Positions 1 to 7,406 of a stretch of DNA of 8,340 nt are shown one piece after another. Under the pieces are notes generated by a model. It was given only the letters and a program-made list of their open reading frames with translations, had not been told where the DNA came from and ran no database searches. A program made the translations under genes and the position numbers. Position 1 is the first letter of the stretch, and each line of letters starts with the position of its first letter. This DNA comes from Clostridia bacterium (GTDB lineage: Bacteria > Bacillota > Clostridia > DUPQ01), in assembly GCA_030592355.1 (NCBI GenBank), contig JAUVJE010000106.1:1-8340 (forward strand), read 5' to 3'.

Positions 1-618
1 GAAGCCCAGTGCACATATAGACCAGATTCCCATCATGGATGCGAATGTAAACAAACCGAATCCTGCCCTCGTGCCTGAAACCTTATTGGATACATCAGTG
101 ACTTCGACGCTTTCCACAGAAACATATTTATCCTGATAATCAGCAATGACAGAATCATACGTCCCGCCGTCCGCAAGAAGCCTTCCCGCTTTGTACATCA
201 TTGAAATTTTTTGGTCAAGGAATCCTTTCAGCCACCCGGTGACAGCGATACCTTCTATTGACATTATCTCAACGCGGACTTCCCCGCTTCCATCGCGCAG
301 GTAGCCTTCAAACCCTGCAGGGATATGTATACCGGCTCTGACATCCTTCTTCCCGACAGCTGTCTCAAGTTCATCAACTGAGAGCCTCCTTACTTCATAT
401 TTATCGCTTTCATTTAAATATGAGATAAGATTTTTTGATGAAACCGTTGCATCACTATCCGTTACTCCGATTAGAATTGAGGAACTCTGCCCGGAAGAAA
501 CCAATAGCATAAACATAATGGCCAGAATGGGAGGCAGTAACACATATGTAATGATATTAATCTTCTTTTTAAATATCCTTCTGATATAATTAGCGGCAAT
601 TCTGAAAGCATTATTCAT
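1..618 (-). CDS. ABC-2 type transporter permease, second permease of the operon (3' end outside the window)
   Basis: The reading frame stays open from the ATG at 618 to the left edge: 206 codons with no stop, so the C-terminal part is missing. Residues 1-19 are basic (RRIFKKK), residues about 20-41 form the first membrane helix (ITYVLLPPILAIMF), residues about 42-184 are a hydrophilic extracytoplasmic domain, and a second helix begins near residue 186. This helix, long outer domain, helix order is that of the ABC2_membrane_3 (YhaP/NatB/LnrN-like) permeases, usually about 370-400 residues with six helices. An AGGAG ribosome binding site (complement of 627-631) lies 8 nt from the ATG. The start overlaps the stop of the preceding permease by 8 bp (ATGAATAA), so translational coupling is likely. 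It probably pairs with that permease and the shared ATPase. The substrate cannot be read from the sequence. Confidence 0.88.
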   Translation of the reverse strand, partial: MNNAFRIAANYIRRIFKKKINIITYVLLPPILAIMFMLLVSSGQSSSILIGVTDSDATVSSKNLISYLNESDKYEVRRLSVDELETAVGKKDVRAGIHIPAGFEGYLRDGSGEVRVEIMSIEGIAVTGWLKGFLDQKISMMYKAGRLLADGGTYDSVIADYQDKYVSVESVEVTDVSNKVSGTRAGFGLFTFASMMGIWSICALGF

Positions 619-1741
619 CTTCGGTTCTCCTGTTCCTGTTGAGCAACGCTACTACAAGCGTGCATACGGCAGCGACACCAAGGCTGATGGCAATGGATAT
701 GAATGCTGTTTTATATTCGTTTAGGTAAATTGCGTCAAATAGCCCGTGATTTATCCAGTACATGGGCGATATTTTTTTTATAGCCAGAATTACACCAGTG
801 CCTCCAATTTGAGTATAACCATCTCCTAAAAATACTATAGCCGGGATTGCGACCTGGGAAATTCCCGCTACCGCATTTTCACTTTTAAAAGTAAGACCGA
901 GTATGGTTCCCAAAGAAGAAATCATGATTATTTCCCCCAGAATGACCAGCATGCTGATACCCAGTGCTTCTCCCCAATATATGTTGAATATCAAAATTCC
1001 CGCGGAAATGATAACAACTGCCTGAAGTACAATCAGTACAATGTTCCCCAGCGCAGTTCCCCACTGATAACTCAGTATCGATGCCGGCGACGCTTTTATC
1101 CTGTCCTCTGTCTTGTTCTGTCTGTTTCCTGCAAAATATGTCCCAAGGAAAATCACACCGTAAAACATAAACATGGTAGACATCGTTACACCGTAGTAGT
1201 CAATAGCCCTTGGCATCCTCTGCCTGTCAAATGATATCTCCTCAGTGAATCTTCTCCCGCTTATGCTCTCCTCCTGGCTGAGTTTTGAGGGATCTGTCAC
1301 AGCTATCTCATACATAAGGTTATAGTCGTCAGCGAAAGCTTTTATTATTAATTCCCCCATTGAGGAGCTGAAATTATAATAACTGTTTTTATAGACTGTT
1401 ATCTTATCCCGGCCTACGATTACATATGCATCATATTCATTGCGCCTGATCTTTTCTTCACCGATTTTGATATCATTATGGCGCGTCATTGTAAAAAACT
1501 CATTATCCTCAGTCATATGTTCTGTAAATAAATCCGACATATGCGAACTTTCTTCAACGGTATATATCAAATTTGCAGATACTACGACCTCCCCTTCTGT
1601 ACCGCTGTCTCCCATGAGACCGGAAAACGCACTCCCGAGAAGCCAGATAAGAAGCATCGGAAATAGGAACATAATAAGGAAAAACATCCTGTCCCTTACT
1701 GTCCTCTTTGCATATAATGTGAAAAAATTAAAAAATTTCAT
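611..1741 (-). CDS. ABC-2 type transporter permease, first permease of the operon
   Basis: This 376-residue membrane protein has the standard ABC-2 exporter permease layout: a basic N-terminus (AKRTVRDR), helix 1 at about residues 19-40, a large outer domain at about 45-180, then five helices at roughly 183-204, 229-254, 258-285, 290-306 and 346-367, ending in a charged tail (NRNRRTEDE). Length and topology fit the ABC2_membrane_3 family (NatB, YhaP, LnrM/LnrN). The segment RAIDYYGVTMSTMF entering helix 2 looks like the conserved start of that core. It lies 3 bp after the ATPase stop, with AGGGA about 8 nt before the ATG, and overlaps the next permease by 8 bp, so all three genes form one operon. 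Two unequal permeases with one ATPase suggest a heterodimeric channel. Export of a drug, peptide or lipid-like compound is plausible, but the substrate is unknown. Confidence 0.9.
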   Translation of the reverse strand: MKFFNFFTLYAKRTVRDRMFFLIMFLFPMLLIWLLGSAFSGLMGDSGTEGEVVVSANLIYTVEESSHMSDLFTEHMTEDNEFFTMTRHNDIKIGEEKIRRNEYDAYVIVGRDKITVYKNSYYNFSSSMGELIIKAFADDYNLMYEIAVTDPSKLSQEESISGRRFTEEISFDRQRMPRAIDYYGVTMSTMFMFYGVIFLGTYFAGNRQNKTEDRIKASPASILSYQWGTALGNIVLIVLQAVVIISAGILIFNIYWGEALGISMLVILGEIIMISSLGTILGLTFKSENAVAGISQVAIPAIVFLGDGYTQIGGTGVILAIKKISPMYWINHGLFDAIYLNEYKTAFISIAISLGVAAVCTLVVALLNRNRRTEDE

Positions 1742-1744
1742 ATA

Positions 1745-2677
1745 TCAGTCCCTAAGCGTCCTGCCTGTCAAGGAAAGAAAAACATCCTCTAGATTAGGCC
1801 TCCTGCTCTCCATGCTGTGTATTTCAGATCCGGTGTCCGTAGCGTGCTTTATTATGTTCTCCAGTATTCCCTTTTGACCGTTGTGTTTGACAAGTATCCC
1901 ATTTTCTTCAGCATATGCTTCCAGAATTCCGACAGTTTTGGAAATCTTTCCTGTCAAGGCACCGATGTCTCCGGTTGCTTCGATAAAGAGAAGTTCGTTT
2001 TCAGATATGATTTTTTGCAAATCGTCCAAGGTTCCTTCTGCGATTATTTTCCCGTGATCAATTATTCCAATCCTGTCGCAGAGGCTTTCGGCCTCTTCCA
2101 TATAATGAGTCGTATAGATGACGGTCATGCCGTTCTTATTCAATTTTCGTATTGATTCCATAATATGGTTCCTGGATTGAGGATCAATCCCGACCGTCGG
2201 TTCGTCAAGAAACAGTATTTCCGGCTCATGACAGATTCCGCATGCAAGGTTGAGTCGCCTCTTCATGCCTCCTGAGTATGTTTTTACAAGATCCTTTTTT
2301 CTGTCTGTCAGGCTTACGAATTCAAGCGCTTTTTCAACTTTTTTCCTTTTTTCTTTTCCTGACAAACCATAAAGCGATGTGAAGAAAGAAATATTCTCAT
2401 ATGCCGTTAAATCCTCATATATGGCCAAGTCCTGCGGAACAAATCCCATCTTCTTTTTTACAGCATTGCTTTCCCCGGGAATACTTTTCCCGGCTACACT
2501 AAGACTTCCGGCATCAGCTCTGACAAGCCCTGCCACTATATTGATAAATGTGCTTTTACCCGCCCCGTTTGGTCCGAGAAGCCCGTAAATCGTGCCTTCC
2601 TGAATCGAAAGATCAAGTCCTTTGAGCGCTTTGATATTTTTGTAACTTTTTTCCAATCCCCTGCATTCTATAATCAT
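1745..2677 (-). CDS. ABC transporter ATP-binding protein, DrrA/NatA/LnrL-type exporter ATPase
   Basis: This 310-residue ATPase would power the two permeases encoded downstream. All nucleotide-binding motifs are visible: Walker A GPNGAGKST at residues 35-43 (Lys41), Q-loop Gln82 (FVPQDL), signature YSGGMKRR at 134-141, Walker B ILFLDE at 154-159 with Glu159, D-loop GIDP at 163-166, and switch His191. After about residue 220 comes an accessory domain ending in LEDVFLSLTGRTLRD, the typical tail of drug-export ATPases of the DrrA/NatA group. Length and gene order (ATPase, permease, permease) match the Bacillus subtilis linearmycin exporter LnrLMN (YfiLMN), but this is family-level resemblance only. 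The ATG at 2677 is supported by GAGGGG (complement of 2685-2690) 7 nt upstream. It is the first gene of the operon, and no local regulator gene is seen beside it. Confidence 0.95.
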   Translation of the reverse strand: MIIECRGLEKSYKNIKALKGLDLSIQEGTIYGLLGPNGAGKSTFINIVAGLVRADAGSLSVAGKSIPGESNAVKKKMGFVPQDLAIYEDLTAYENISFFTSLYGLSGKEKRKKVEKALEFVSLTDRKKDLVKTYSGGMKRRLNLACGICHEPEILFLDEPTVGIDPQSRNHIMESIRKLNKNGMTVIYTTHYMEEAESLCDRIGIIDHGKIIAEGTLDDLQKIISENELLFIEATGDIGALTGKISKTVGILEAYAEENGILVKHNGQKGILENIIKHATDTGSEIHSMESRRPNLEDVFLSLTGRTLRD

Positions 2678-2718
2678 ATATGCACCCCTCTTATATAGTG
2701 TGTTCGGTTTTAATCCCC

Positions 2719-2768
2719 CAAAGCAGTTTAATTACATGAAACGATTATATTATTATTTTACTGCTTTG
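2719..2768. repeat. Spaced 9-bp inverted repeat bracketing the ABC operon promoter
   Basis: CAAAGCAGT at 2719-2727 and its exact reverse complement ACTGCTTTG at 2760-2768 flank the -10 box. One arm touches the -35 box; the other lies at about +11 to +19 of the predicted transcript. The arm centres are about 41 bp apart, close to four helical turns. It could be a pair of regulator half-sites, but it may also be chance in AT-rich DNA. Confidence 0.35.
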
Positions 2769-2772
2769 TAAA
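2744..2772 (-). promoter_or_regulatory. Predicted sigma-A promoter of the ABC exporter operon
   Basis: On the minus strand, a -35 box TTTACA (complement of 2767-2772) and a perfect -10 box TATAAT (complement of 2744-2749) are separated by exactly 17 bp. Transcription would start near 2737, giving a leader of about 60 nt before the ATPase ATG at 2677. The element faces away from the phosphofructokinase gene, so the intergenic region is divergent. Only the motif is seen; activity is inferred. Confidence 0.72.
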
Positions 2773-2825
2773 AATATTCTCATATATTCTTGAAAATTTT
2801 AAAAAAATCCAAAGCACCCTTTTTA

Positions 2826-2854
2826 TTGCTTTTTACCCATCTGTATGTTATATT
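2826..2854 (+). promoter_or_regulatory. Candidate extended -10 promoter of the phosphofructokinase gene
   Basis: TGTTATATT at 2846-2854 is an extended -10 element (TGn followed by TATATT, five of six matches to consensus). A poor -35 box, TTGCTT at 2826-2831, lies 17 bp upstream. Transcription would begin near 2861, about 31 nt before the chosen ATG at 2892 and 20 nt before the ribosome binding site. This placement argues against the in-frame upstream ATG at 2790, which would lie outside the transcript. Confidence 0.5.
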
Positions 2855-2880
2855 TTTAGCTGAATTTTTGTACAAAATAT

Positions 2881-2885
2881 GGAGG
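2881..2885 (+). promoter_or_regulatory. Ribosome binding site that fixes the phosphofructokinase start
   Basis: GGAGG lies 6 nt before the ATG at 2892. The same frame is open back to an ATG at 2790, but the 34 extra residues (hydrophobic, Lys-rich, no counterpart expected in the family) come from AT-rich promoter DNA. The 2892 start is therefore preferred. Confidence 0.85.
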
Positions 2886-2891
2886 TCTCAA

Positions 2892-4142
2892 ATGAAAAAT
2901 TTAAAAGGAGCATGTATTTTCGGGCAATCCGGCGGACCGACATCCGTTATCAATGCAAGTGCCGCAGGGGTTTTCACCCAGGCATTGAAAGAAGAATACA
3001 TTACCGCTGTTTATGGAGCGGCTCACGGTATAAAAGGAATCCTTGATGAGGATTTTTACGATATGTCTAAGGAAGATACAAAACAATTTGAATTGTTGAA
3101 AACCACCCCCTCGTCAGCACTTGGTTCTGTTAGATATAAATTAAAAAATCCTGATGTTGACGATACTGACTACAGAAGAATACTTGAAGTCTTTAAGAAA
3201 TATAATATTAGATACTTTTTTTACAACGGTGGGAACGACTCTATGGACACCACTAATAAAATCAGCAAATTCCTGCAAAAATCAGGTTATGAATGTAATG
3301 TAATAGGCGTTCCAAAGACAATCGATAATGACTTGTTTGGGACCGACCACTGCCCTGGTTATGGAAGCGCTTCACGATATGTGGCCACAACATTAATGGA
3401 AATATACCAGGATGCATACGTTTATGACACACCCATGATTACTGTTGTTGAAATAATGGGCAGAAACGCCGGTTGGCTTACGGCTTCGGCTGCATTAGCC
3501 TCTTACAAAGGTTCGGGACCAGACTTGATTTATCTCCCCGAGGTACCCTTTACGATAGAGAAGTTTTTGAGTGACGTTCGAAAGATTTTTAAAAAAACCG
3601 GAAAAGTTATCGTAGCTTTTTCCGAGGGTTGTAAAGACGCCGACGGAACATATATTGCAGAAATGGGCGCTGAACTTACTAAAGATGCTTTCGGGCATGC
3701 ACAGCTCGGTGGTGCTGCGGCTGTACTCGCGAAAAAAGCTAAAGAGGAATTCGGATGCAAGGTACGTGGAATTGAATTTTCACTCATGCAAAGGTGCGGA
3801 GCTCATATAGCCTCTAAAACTGATGTTGATGAAGCATTCGCTACCGGTCAGAAAGCTGTCAAAGCCGCTGTATCCGGTATAACCGACCACATGGTAGCAT
3901 TTGAGCGTGAAACGGTTGACGGCAACTATAAATGCAATCTTAAACTTGTTAATCTCAGTCTTTCGGCTAATACTGAAAAAACCGTACCTGCTGAATGGAT
4001 TAATGAAGAAGGCAATTTCGTCACAGATGAATTTATAAAATATGCATTACCCCTCATCCAGGGCGACTCCCATCCCCCCTATGTTGACGGGCTTCCGTAT
4101 TTTGCTAAACTAAAAAAGGTTCAGGCCGGCAAAAACAAATAA
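2892..4142 (+). CDS. pfp: Pyrophosphate-dependent 6-phosphofructokinase (diphosphate--fructose-6-phosphate 1-phosphotransferase)
   Basis: This 416-residue cytoplasmic enzyme interconverts fructose 6-phosphate and fructose 1,6-bisphosphate in glycolysis. Family motifs are intact: phosphoryl-donor loop GQSGGPTSVIN at residues 11-21, GGNDS at 113-117, PKTIDND at 141-147 with catalytic Asp145, and substrate loop MGRNAGW at 189-195. Two positions decide the donor in this family. Where ATP enzymes have Gly in GGDGS there is Asp116, and where they have Gly in PGTIDND there is Lys142. Both changes mark pyrophosphate users. The length (about 415, against about 320 for ATP-dependent PfkA) also fits the longer group found in clostridia. 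With PPi the reaction is near equilibrium, so the enzyme can serve glycolysis and gluconeogenesis. It appears monocistronic, with its own candidate promoter and terminator. The donor choice is predicted from residues, not measured. Confidence 0.92.
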   Translation: MKNLKGACIFGQSGGPTSVINASAAGVFTQALKEEYITAVYGAAHGIKGILDEDFYDMSKEDTKQFELLKTTPSSALGSVRYKLKNPDVDDTDYRRILEVFKKYNIRYFFYNGGNDSMDTTNKISKFLQKSGYECNVIGVPKTIDNDLFGTDHCPGYGSASRYVATTLMEIYQDAYVYDTPMITVVEIMGRNAGWLTASAALASYKGSGPDLIYLPEVPFTIEKFLSDVRKIFKKTGKVIVAFSEGCKDADGTYIAEMGAELTKDAFGHAQLGGAAAVLAKKAKEEFGCKVRGIEFSLMQRCGAHIASKTDVDEAFATGQKAVKAAVSGITDHMVAFERETVDGNYKCNLKLVNLSLSANTEKTVPAEWINEEGNFVTDEFIKYALPLIQGDSHPPYVDGLPYFAKLKKVQAGKNK

Positions 4143-4163
4143 AACAATATTTATAAAATCCAT

Positions 4164-4190
4164 AAAGACCGGCCGCAAGCCGGTCTTTTT
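4164..4190 (+). terminator. Intrinsic terminator of the phosphofructokinase gene
   Basis: AAAGACCGGC (4164-4173) pairs perfectly with GCCGGTCTTT (4179-4188) around the loop CGCAA, giving a 10-bp GC-rich stem that runs directly into TTTTT (4186-4190). It starts 21 nt after the stop codon and separates this gene from the RND operon. Confidence 0.93.
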
Positions 4191-4210
4191 ATGTTTCCCT
4201 TTTGATGCGT

Positions 4211-4226
4211 TTGTCCCTAGGGACAA
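4211..4226. repeat. Perfect 16-bp palindrome upstream of the RND promoter
   Basis: TTGTCCCTAGGGACAA is fully self-complementary and is followed by TTTT. It lies between the phosphofructokinase terminator and the RND promoter, ending 16 bp before the -35 box. As RNA it would form a 6-bp stem with a CTAG loop and a short U-run, so it may be a weak back-up terminator. It could also be a protein-binding site or a dispersed repeat. Confidence 0.6.
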
Positions 4227-4238
4227 TTTTCATTTTTC

Positions 4239-4264
4239 ACACTTGACACTGAAGTGTCCTGTGT
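4239..4264. repeat. 26-bp imperfect dyad overlapping the RND promoter
   Basis: Arms ACACTTGACACT (4239-4250) and AGTGTCCTGTGT (4253-4264) match at 10 of 12 positions around a GA centre. The inner GACACT/AGTGTC pair (4245-4258) is perfect. The dyad contains the -35 box and fills the spacer up to the -10 box, so a bound protein would block or reshape polymerase binding. Its sequence differs from the TetR-type operator just downstream, which suggests a second regulator if it is functional. Confidence 0.45.
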
Positions 4265-4270
4265 TACAAT
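4243..4270 (+). promoter_or_regulatory. Predicted sigma-A promoter of the RND-tetR operon
   Basis: A perfect -35 box TTGACA (4243-4248), a 16-bp spacer and the -10 box TACAAT (4265-4270) are present, with TG one base before the -10 box (extended -10). This should be a strong promoter unless repressed. The start site would fall near 4277, the first base of the operator, leaving a leader of about 43 nt. Confidence 0.82.
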
Positions 4271-4276
4271 GTGTTT

Positions 4277-4294
4277 ACCGACCGAACGGTCGGT
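4277..4294. promoter_or_regulatory. TetR-family operator at the transcription start of the RND operon
   Basis: ACCGACCG and CGGTCGGT form perfect 8-bp arms around a central AA. This GACCG/CGGTC dyad is typical of operators bound by TetR/AcrR-type repressors that control efflux genes. It occupies about +1 to +18 relative to the predicted start, the classic position for blocking transcription. The likely binder is the regulator encoded as the second gene of the same operon (7406-7981), which would make the system self-repressing. Confidence 0.8.
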
Positions 4295-4302
4295 CAGTTT
4301 CG

Positions 4303-4310
4303 AAGGGAAG
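4303..4310 (+). promoter_or_regulatory. Ribosome binding site that fixes the RND pump start
   Basis: AAGGGAAG lies 9 nt before the ATG at 4320. The frame is also open from an ATG at 4254, but that codon is inside the promoter spacer, upstream of the predicted start of transcription. The extra 22 residues would be encoded by the operator itself. The 4320 start gives the usual RND N-terminus (short basic segment, then helix 1). Confidence 0.85.
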
Positions 4311-4319
4311 TACTTAATA

Positions 4320-7300
4320 ATGAATTTATCAAAATTAAGCGTAAAACGCCCTGTTCTGGCACTGATGATGACCCTCGTCATTGTGCTCTTAGGCGTAGTT
4401 TCTCTTACTAATATGCAGATGGACCTGTTCCCTGATATCAACCTGCCCTATGCAGTTGTTTCAACATCATATACGGGAGCAAGCCCTGAAGAAGTAGAGA
4501 ATATTGTAACTAGGAACATTGAGACCACCATGGCGACGGTCAATAATATAAAAACTATCAGCAGCACATCAAGCGACGGCAGCTCCATGGTCATTTTGGA
4601 ATTCAACCAGAATACGAACATGGATTCGGTAATGCTGGATATGCGCGAAAAGCTGGACATGATCTCCCCCTACCTGCCCGAGGATGTATCAGCTCCGATA
4701 CTAATAAAATTCGATATGAATATGATTCCCATGATGGGTTATTCCGTCTCCTACGACGATAATGATATGTGGGCAACAACCCGATGGACCGAAGATGTAC
4801 TAGTTCCCCGTCTTGAGAAAATTGAAGGCGTAGCCAGTGTTTCCGTAAACGGCGGCGTTGAAAAAGAAATAAGGATTACCCCCGATAAGGCAAAAATGGC
4901 TGGACTGGGCATAAGCAGCCAGATGCTGAGCCAGATGATTATGGTAAACAACCTCAATCTTCCCGGCGGCACAGTATCCGATGGTTCAACTGAATATTCC
5001 GTCAGAACCCTTGGGGCATTTGAAAGCCTTGACGACCTGAAGGCTGTAACCTTTTTTTCCCAGACACAGATGAAAACTGTTTTATTAAGCGATTTTGCAG
5101 AAGTTACCTATGATAATATTAATATTAAATCATATTCTAAGGTTAACGGCCGCGACAGTATCACAATCAACATTCAAAAACAAAGCAACTACAATACTGT
5201 TGAAGTCGCAAACCTTGTTAAAGATGAAATAGAAAAAATTGAAGATGAATATTCACAGGCTTCACTAGTTCTCACACTGGATCAGTCAGAATACACGCAG
5301 CTGATGGTCAAAAACGTTGGAATGACAGGTATTATAGGTGCGATTCTGGCTGTTCTCATTCTGTTCATTTTCTTAAAAGACATCAGGCCTACCTTTATTA
5401 TCGGTGTGGCAATCCCCATCAGTGTGCTTGGGGCTATAACAATAATTTATTTTACCGGAATAACACTCAATATGATTTCCATGGGAGGACTGGTTCTTGG
5501 TATAGGCATGCTGGTGGACAACTCTATTGTAGTTATTGAAAACATATACAGGCTGCGAAGCCAAGGCATGGGAATAAAAAAGGCCGCCATTGAAGGGGCT
5601 ACAAAAATATCCGGCGCCATAATAGCATCGACACTAACTACAATATCAGTATTTATGCCGGTTGTTTTCCTTGAGGGACTCACCGCTGATATTTTCAAAG
5701 AAATGGCTCTTACAGTATCAATTTCACTTATTGCCAGTTTATTTGTAGCATTGACACTGGTTCCGATGATGGCATCAAAAATGCTTCGGGCTGATACCTC
5801 AAAACACCACAGGCTCATGTCAGTTGTCACCAAGGGCTATTCGAAAGTACTGTCATGGTCACTTAAACGCAGGGCTTTGGTTATACTTCTCGCCCTTACT
5901 TTATTTGCCGGCAGCATTTATGGCGTTTTCGAAATAGGCATGGAATTTTTCCCAGAATCAGACCAGGGACAATTAACAGTCACAATTAAACTTCCCAAGG
6001 GATCTGAATATGAAGATACAGTAGCAAAGGTATCTGAAGTAGAAGCACTCCTTGAAAAATATGACGAAATAAATATTATCAGCGCCAGTGTTCGAAGCAG
6101 CGGTGGAATGTTTGGTTTCGGTGGTAGCGGAGGAGCCGACACAGGAACAATTACGGTTGTTCTGGTTCCAAAAGCTGAAAGGAACTTATCAACCTCGGAA
6201 TTCTCTGATAATTTGAGAGAAAAAACCGACTTAATTGAAGGTGCCGGAATCTCGGTTGCAGCAATAGACAATCCTGGTATGGCTATGATGGGCGGCTCCG
6301 GTGTTACAGTAGAATTACAGGGCGACGAACTCGATGAGCTAGAAAGAATGGCTAATGATGTAAAGGCGATGTTCCTTGAAATCGATGGTATCACGGAAGC
6401 AGAAACCAATGTTGAAGTCAGTGCTCCTGAAATAGTCATACTTCCGAATGGTGAAAAGATGGCTATAAGCGGTCTTACAACTTACCAGATAGCAAATGCC
6501 GTAAGCAATTCAGTCCAGGGAGCAAGGGCCACTACCATAAGAATAAATAATAACGATGTTACCGTCAGGTTGATGGAAGAAGACAGCGTAACAAAAGACA
6601 GCATAGAAAATATTAAAATTACAACACCAATGGGCACCCAGGTTGAACTTGGGAATGTTGCCGATGTGGAAATACGCGAAGGAGTGACTTCCATAAGTCG
6701 CGAAAATCAGCGCAGAATGATTACTGTAAGCGGGGCTTTGGAAGATGGTTTCGATCCGGGTACAGCAGGCGAATTAATCCAGTCTAAGCTAGATAATTAC
6801 GAATATGATGATTCTTACAGCATTGAATTAGCCGGTACCAATGAAGAAATTATAGAAGCCTTCAGCAGTCTGCTGCTGGCACTTGGAATCGGAATCCTGC
6901 TGGTTTATATGATTATGGCCGCCCAGTTCGAGTCACTGCTGCATCCGTTCATCATTTTGCTTTCTATTCCAATGGCATTCACAGGAGCATTTGCAGCACT
7001 TTGGATTTCCAAGATACCCGTAAGCGTACCCGCATTCATCGGAATGATTGTACTTGCCGGGATTGTAGTAAATAACGGTATAGTACTGGTTGACTACATC
7101 AACAAACTCAGGGACAGCGGGTTGAAGAAAGATGAAGCAATACTGCAGGCAGGCCCCGTAAGACTCAGACCTATACTTATGACGGTATTTACTACAATAC
7201 TTGCCCTTGCACCAATGGGTTTCGGAATAGCTGCAGGAACTGAAATGATGGCGCCCATGGCCATTACAGTAATCGGCGGATTACTATTCTCCACTCTGCT

Positions 7301-7406
7301 GACACTAATAATTATCCCGGCTATGTACTCTTTAATTGCCGGAAAGAAAAAGGCGGACAGAAAAAATGGCAAGGGGAAAAAATCTAAAAAGGGCGGTAAG
7401 AGCTGA
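4320..7406 (+). CDS. RND-family efflux pump (AcrB/SwrC-like, HAE1 type)
   Basis: This 1028-residue protein is a full-length proton-driven pump of the plasma membrane with the duplicated RND layout. Helix 1 spans about residues 11-30 and the first porter domain about 40-320. Helices 2-6 fall within 334-484 and helix 7 at about 520-536. The second porter domain covers about 545-840, and helices 8-12 fall within 848-1005. LFPDINLPYAVVSTSYTGASPEEVE (spread over residues 36-60) is the conserved opening of the first porter domain. The proton-relay segment MLVDNSIVVIEN keeps Asp400 (AcrB Asp407), but AcrB Asp408 is Asn401 and the AcrB Lys940 position is Asn918. A Gly-rich loop (594-605) and a Lys-rich tail (1008-1028) stand out. 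No membrane-fusion or outer-membrane gene is adjacent, as for Bacillus SwrC, so it probably works alone. Substrates are unknown; drugs, surfactants or lipids are plausible. Confidence 0.94.
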   Translation: MNLSKLSVKRPVLALMMTLVIVLLGVVSLTNMQMDLFPDINLPYAVVSTSYTGASPEEVENIVTRNIETTMATVNNIKTISSTSSDGSSMVILEFNQNTNMDSVMLDMREKLDMISPYLPEDVSAPILIKFDMNMIPMMGYSVSYDDNDMWATTRWTEDVLVPRLEKIEGVASVSVNGGVEKEIRITPDKAKMAGLGISSQMLSQMIMVNNLNLPGGTVSDGSTEYSVRTLGAFESLDDLKAVTFFSQTQMKTVLLSDFAEVTYDNINIKSYSKVNGRDSITINIQKQSNYNTVEVANLVKDEIEKIEDEYSQASLVLTLDQSEYTQLMVKNVGMTGIIGAILAVLILFIFLKDIRPTFIIGVAIPISVLGAITIIYFTGITLNMISMGGLVLGIGMLVDNSIVVIENIYRLRSQGMGIKKAAIEGATKISGAIIASTLTTISVFMPVVFLEGLTADIFKEMALTVSISLIASLFVALTLVPMMASKMLRADTSKHHRLMSVVTKGYSKVLSWSLKRRALVILLALTLFAGSIYGVFEIGMEFFPESDQGQLTVTIKLPKGSEYEDTVAKVSEVEALLEKYDEINIISASVRSSGGMFGFGGSGGADTGTITVVLVPKAERNLSTSEFSDNLREKTDLIEGAGISVAAIDNPGMAMMGGSGVTVELQGDELDELERMANDVKAMFLEIDGITEAETNVEVSAPEIVILPNGEKMAISGLTTYQIANAVSNSVQGARATTIRINNNDVTVRLMEEDSVTKDSIENIKITTPMGTQVELGNVADVEIREGVTSISRENQRRMITVSGALEDGFDPGTAGELIQSKLDNYEYDDSYSIELAGTNEEIIEAFSSLLLALGIGILLVYMIMAAQFESLLHPFIILLSIPMAFTGAFAALWISKIPVSVPAFIGMIVLAGIVVNNGIVLVDYINKLRDSGLKKDEAILQAGPVRLRPILMTVFTTILALAPMGFGIAAGTEMMAPMAITVIGGLLFSTLLTLIIIPAMYSLIAGKKKADRKNGKGKKSKKGGKS

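Noticed and set aside
1440..1877. Plus-strand open frame of 145 codons opposite the ABC permease and ATPase
   Set aside because: It spans the junction of two real minus-strand genes and shows no domain or ribosome binding site.
2790..2891. N-terminal extension of the phosphofructokinase by 34 residues
   Set aside because: It is encoded by AT-rich promoter DNA upstream of the predicted transcription start, and GGAGG sits 6 nt before the ATG at 2892.
4254..4319. N-terminal extension of the RND pump by 22 residues
   Set aside because: The ATG at 4254 lies inside the promoter spacer and the added residues are encoded by the operator palindrome.
5918..6439. Long minus-strand open frame of 173 codons opposite the RND gene
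   Set aside because: It is rich in Ser, Ile and Pro as expected for a shadow of the pump's codons, and it lies wholly inside a well-supported gene.
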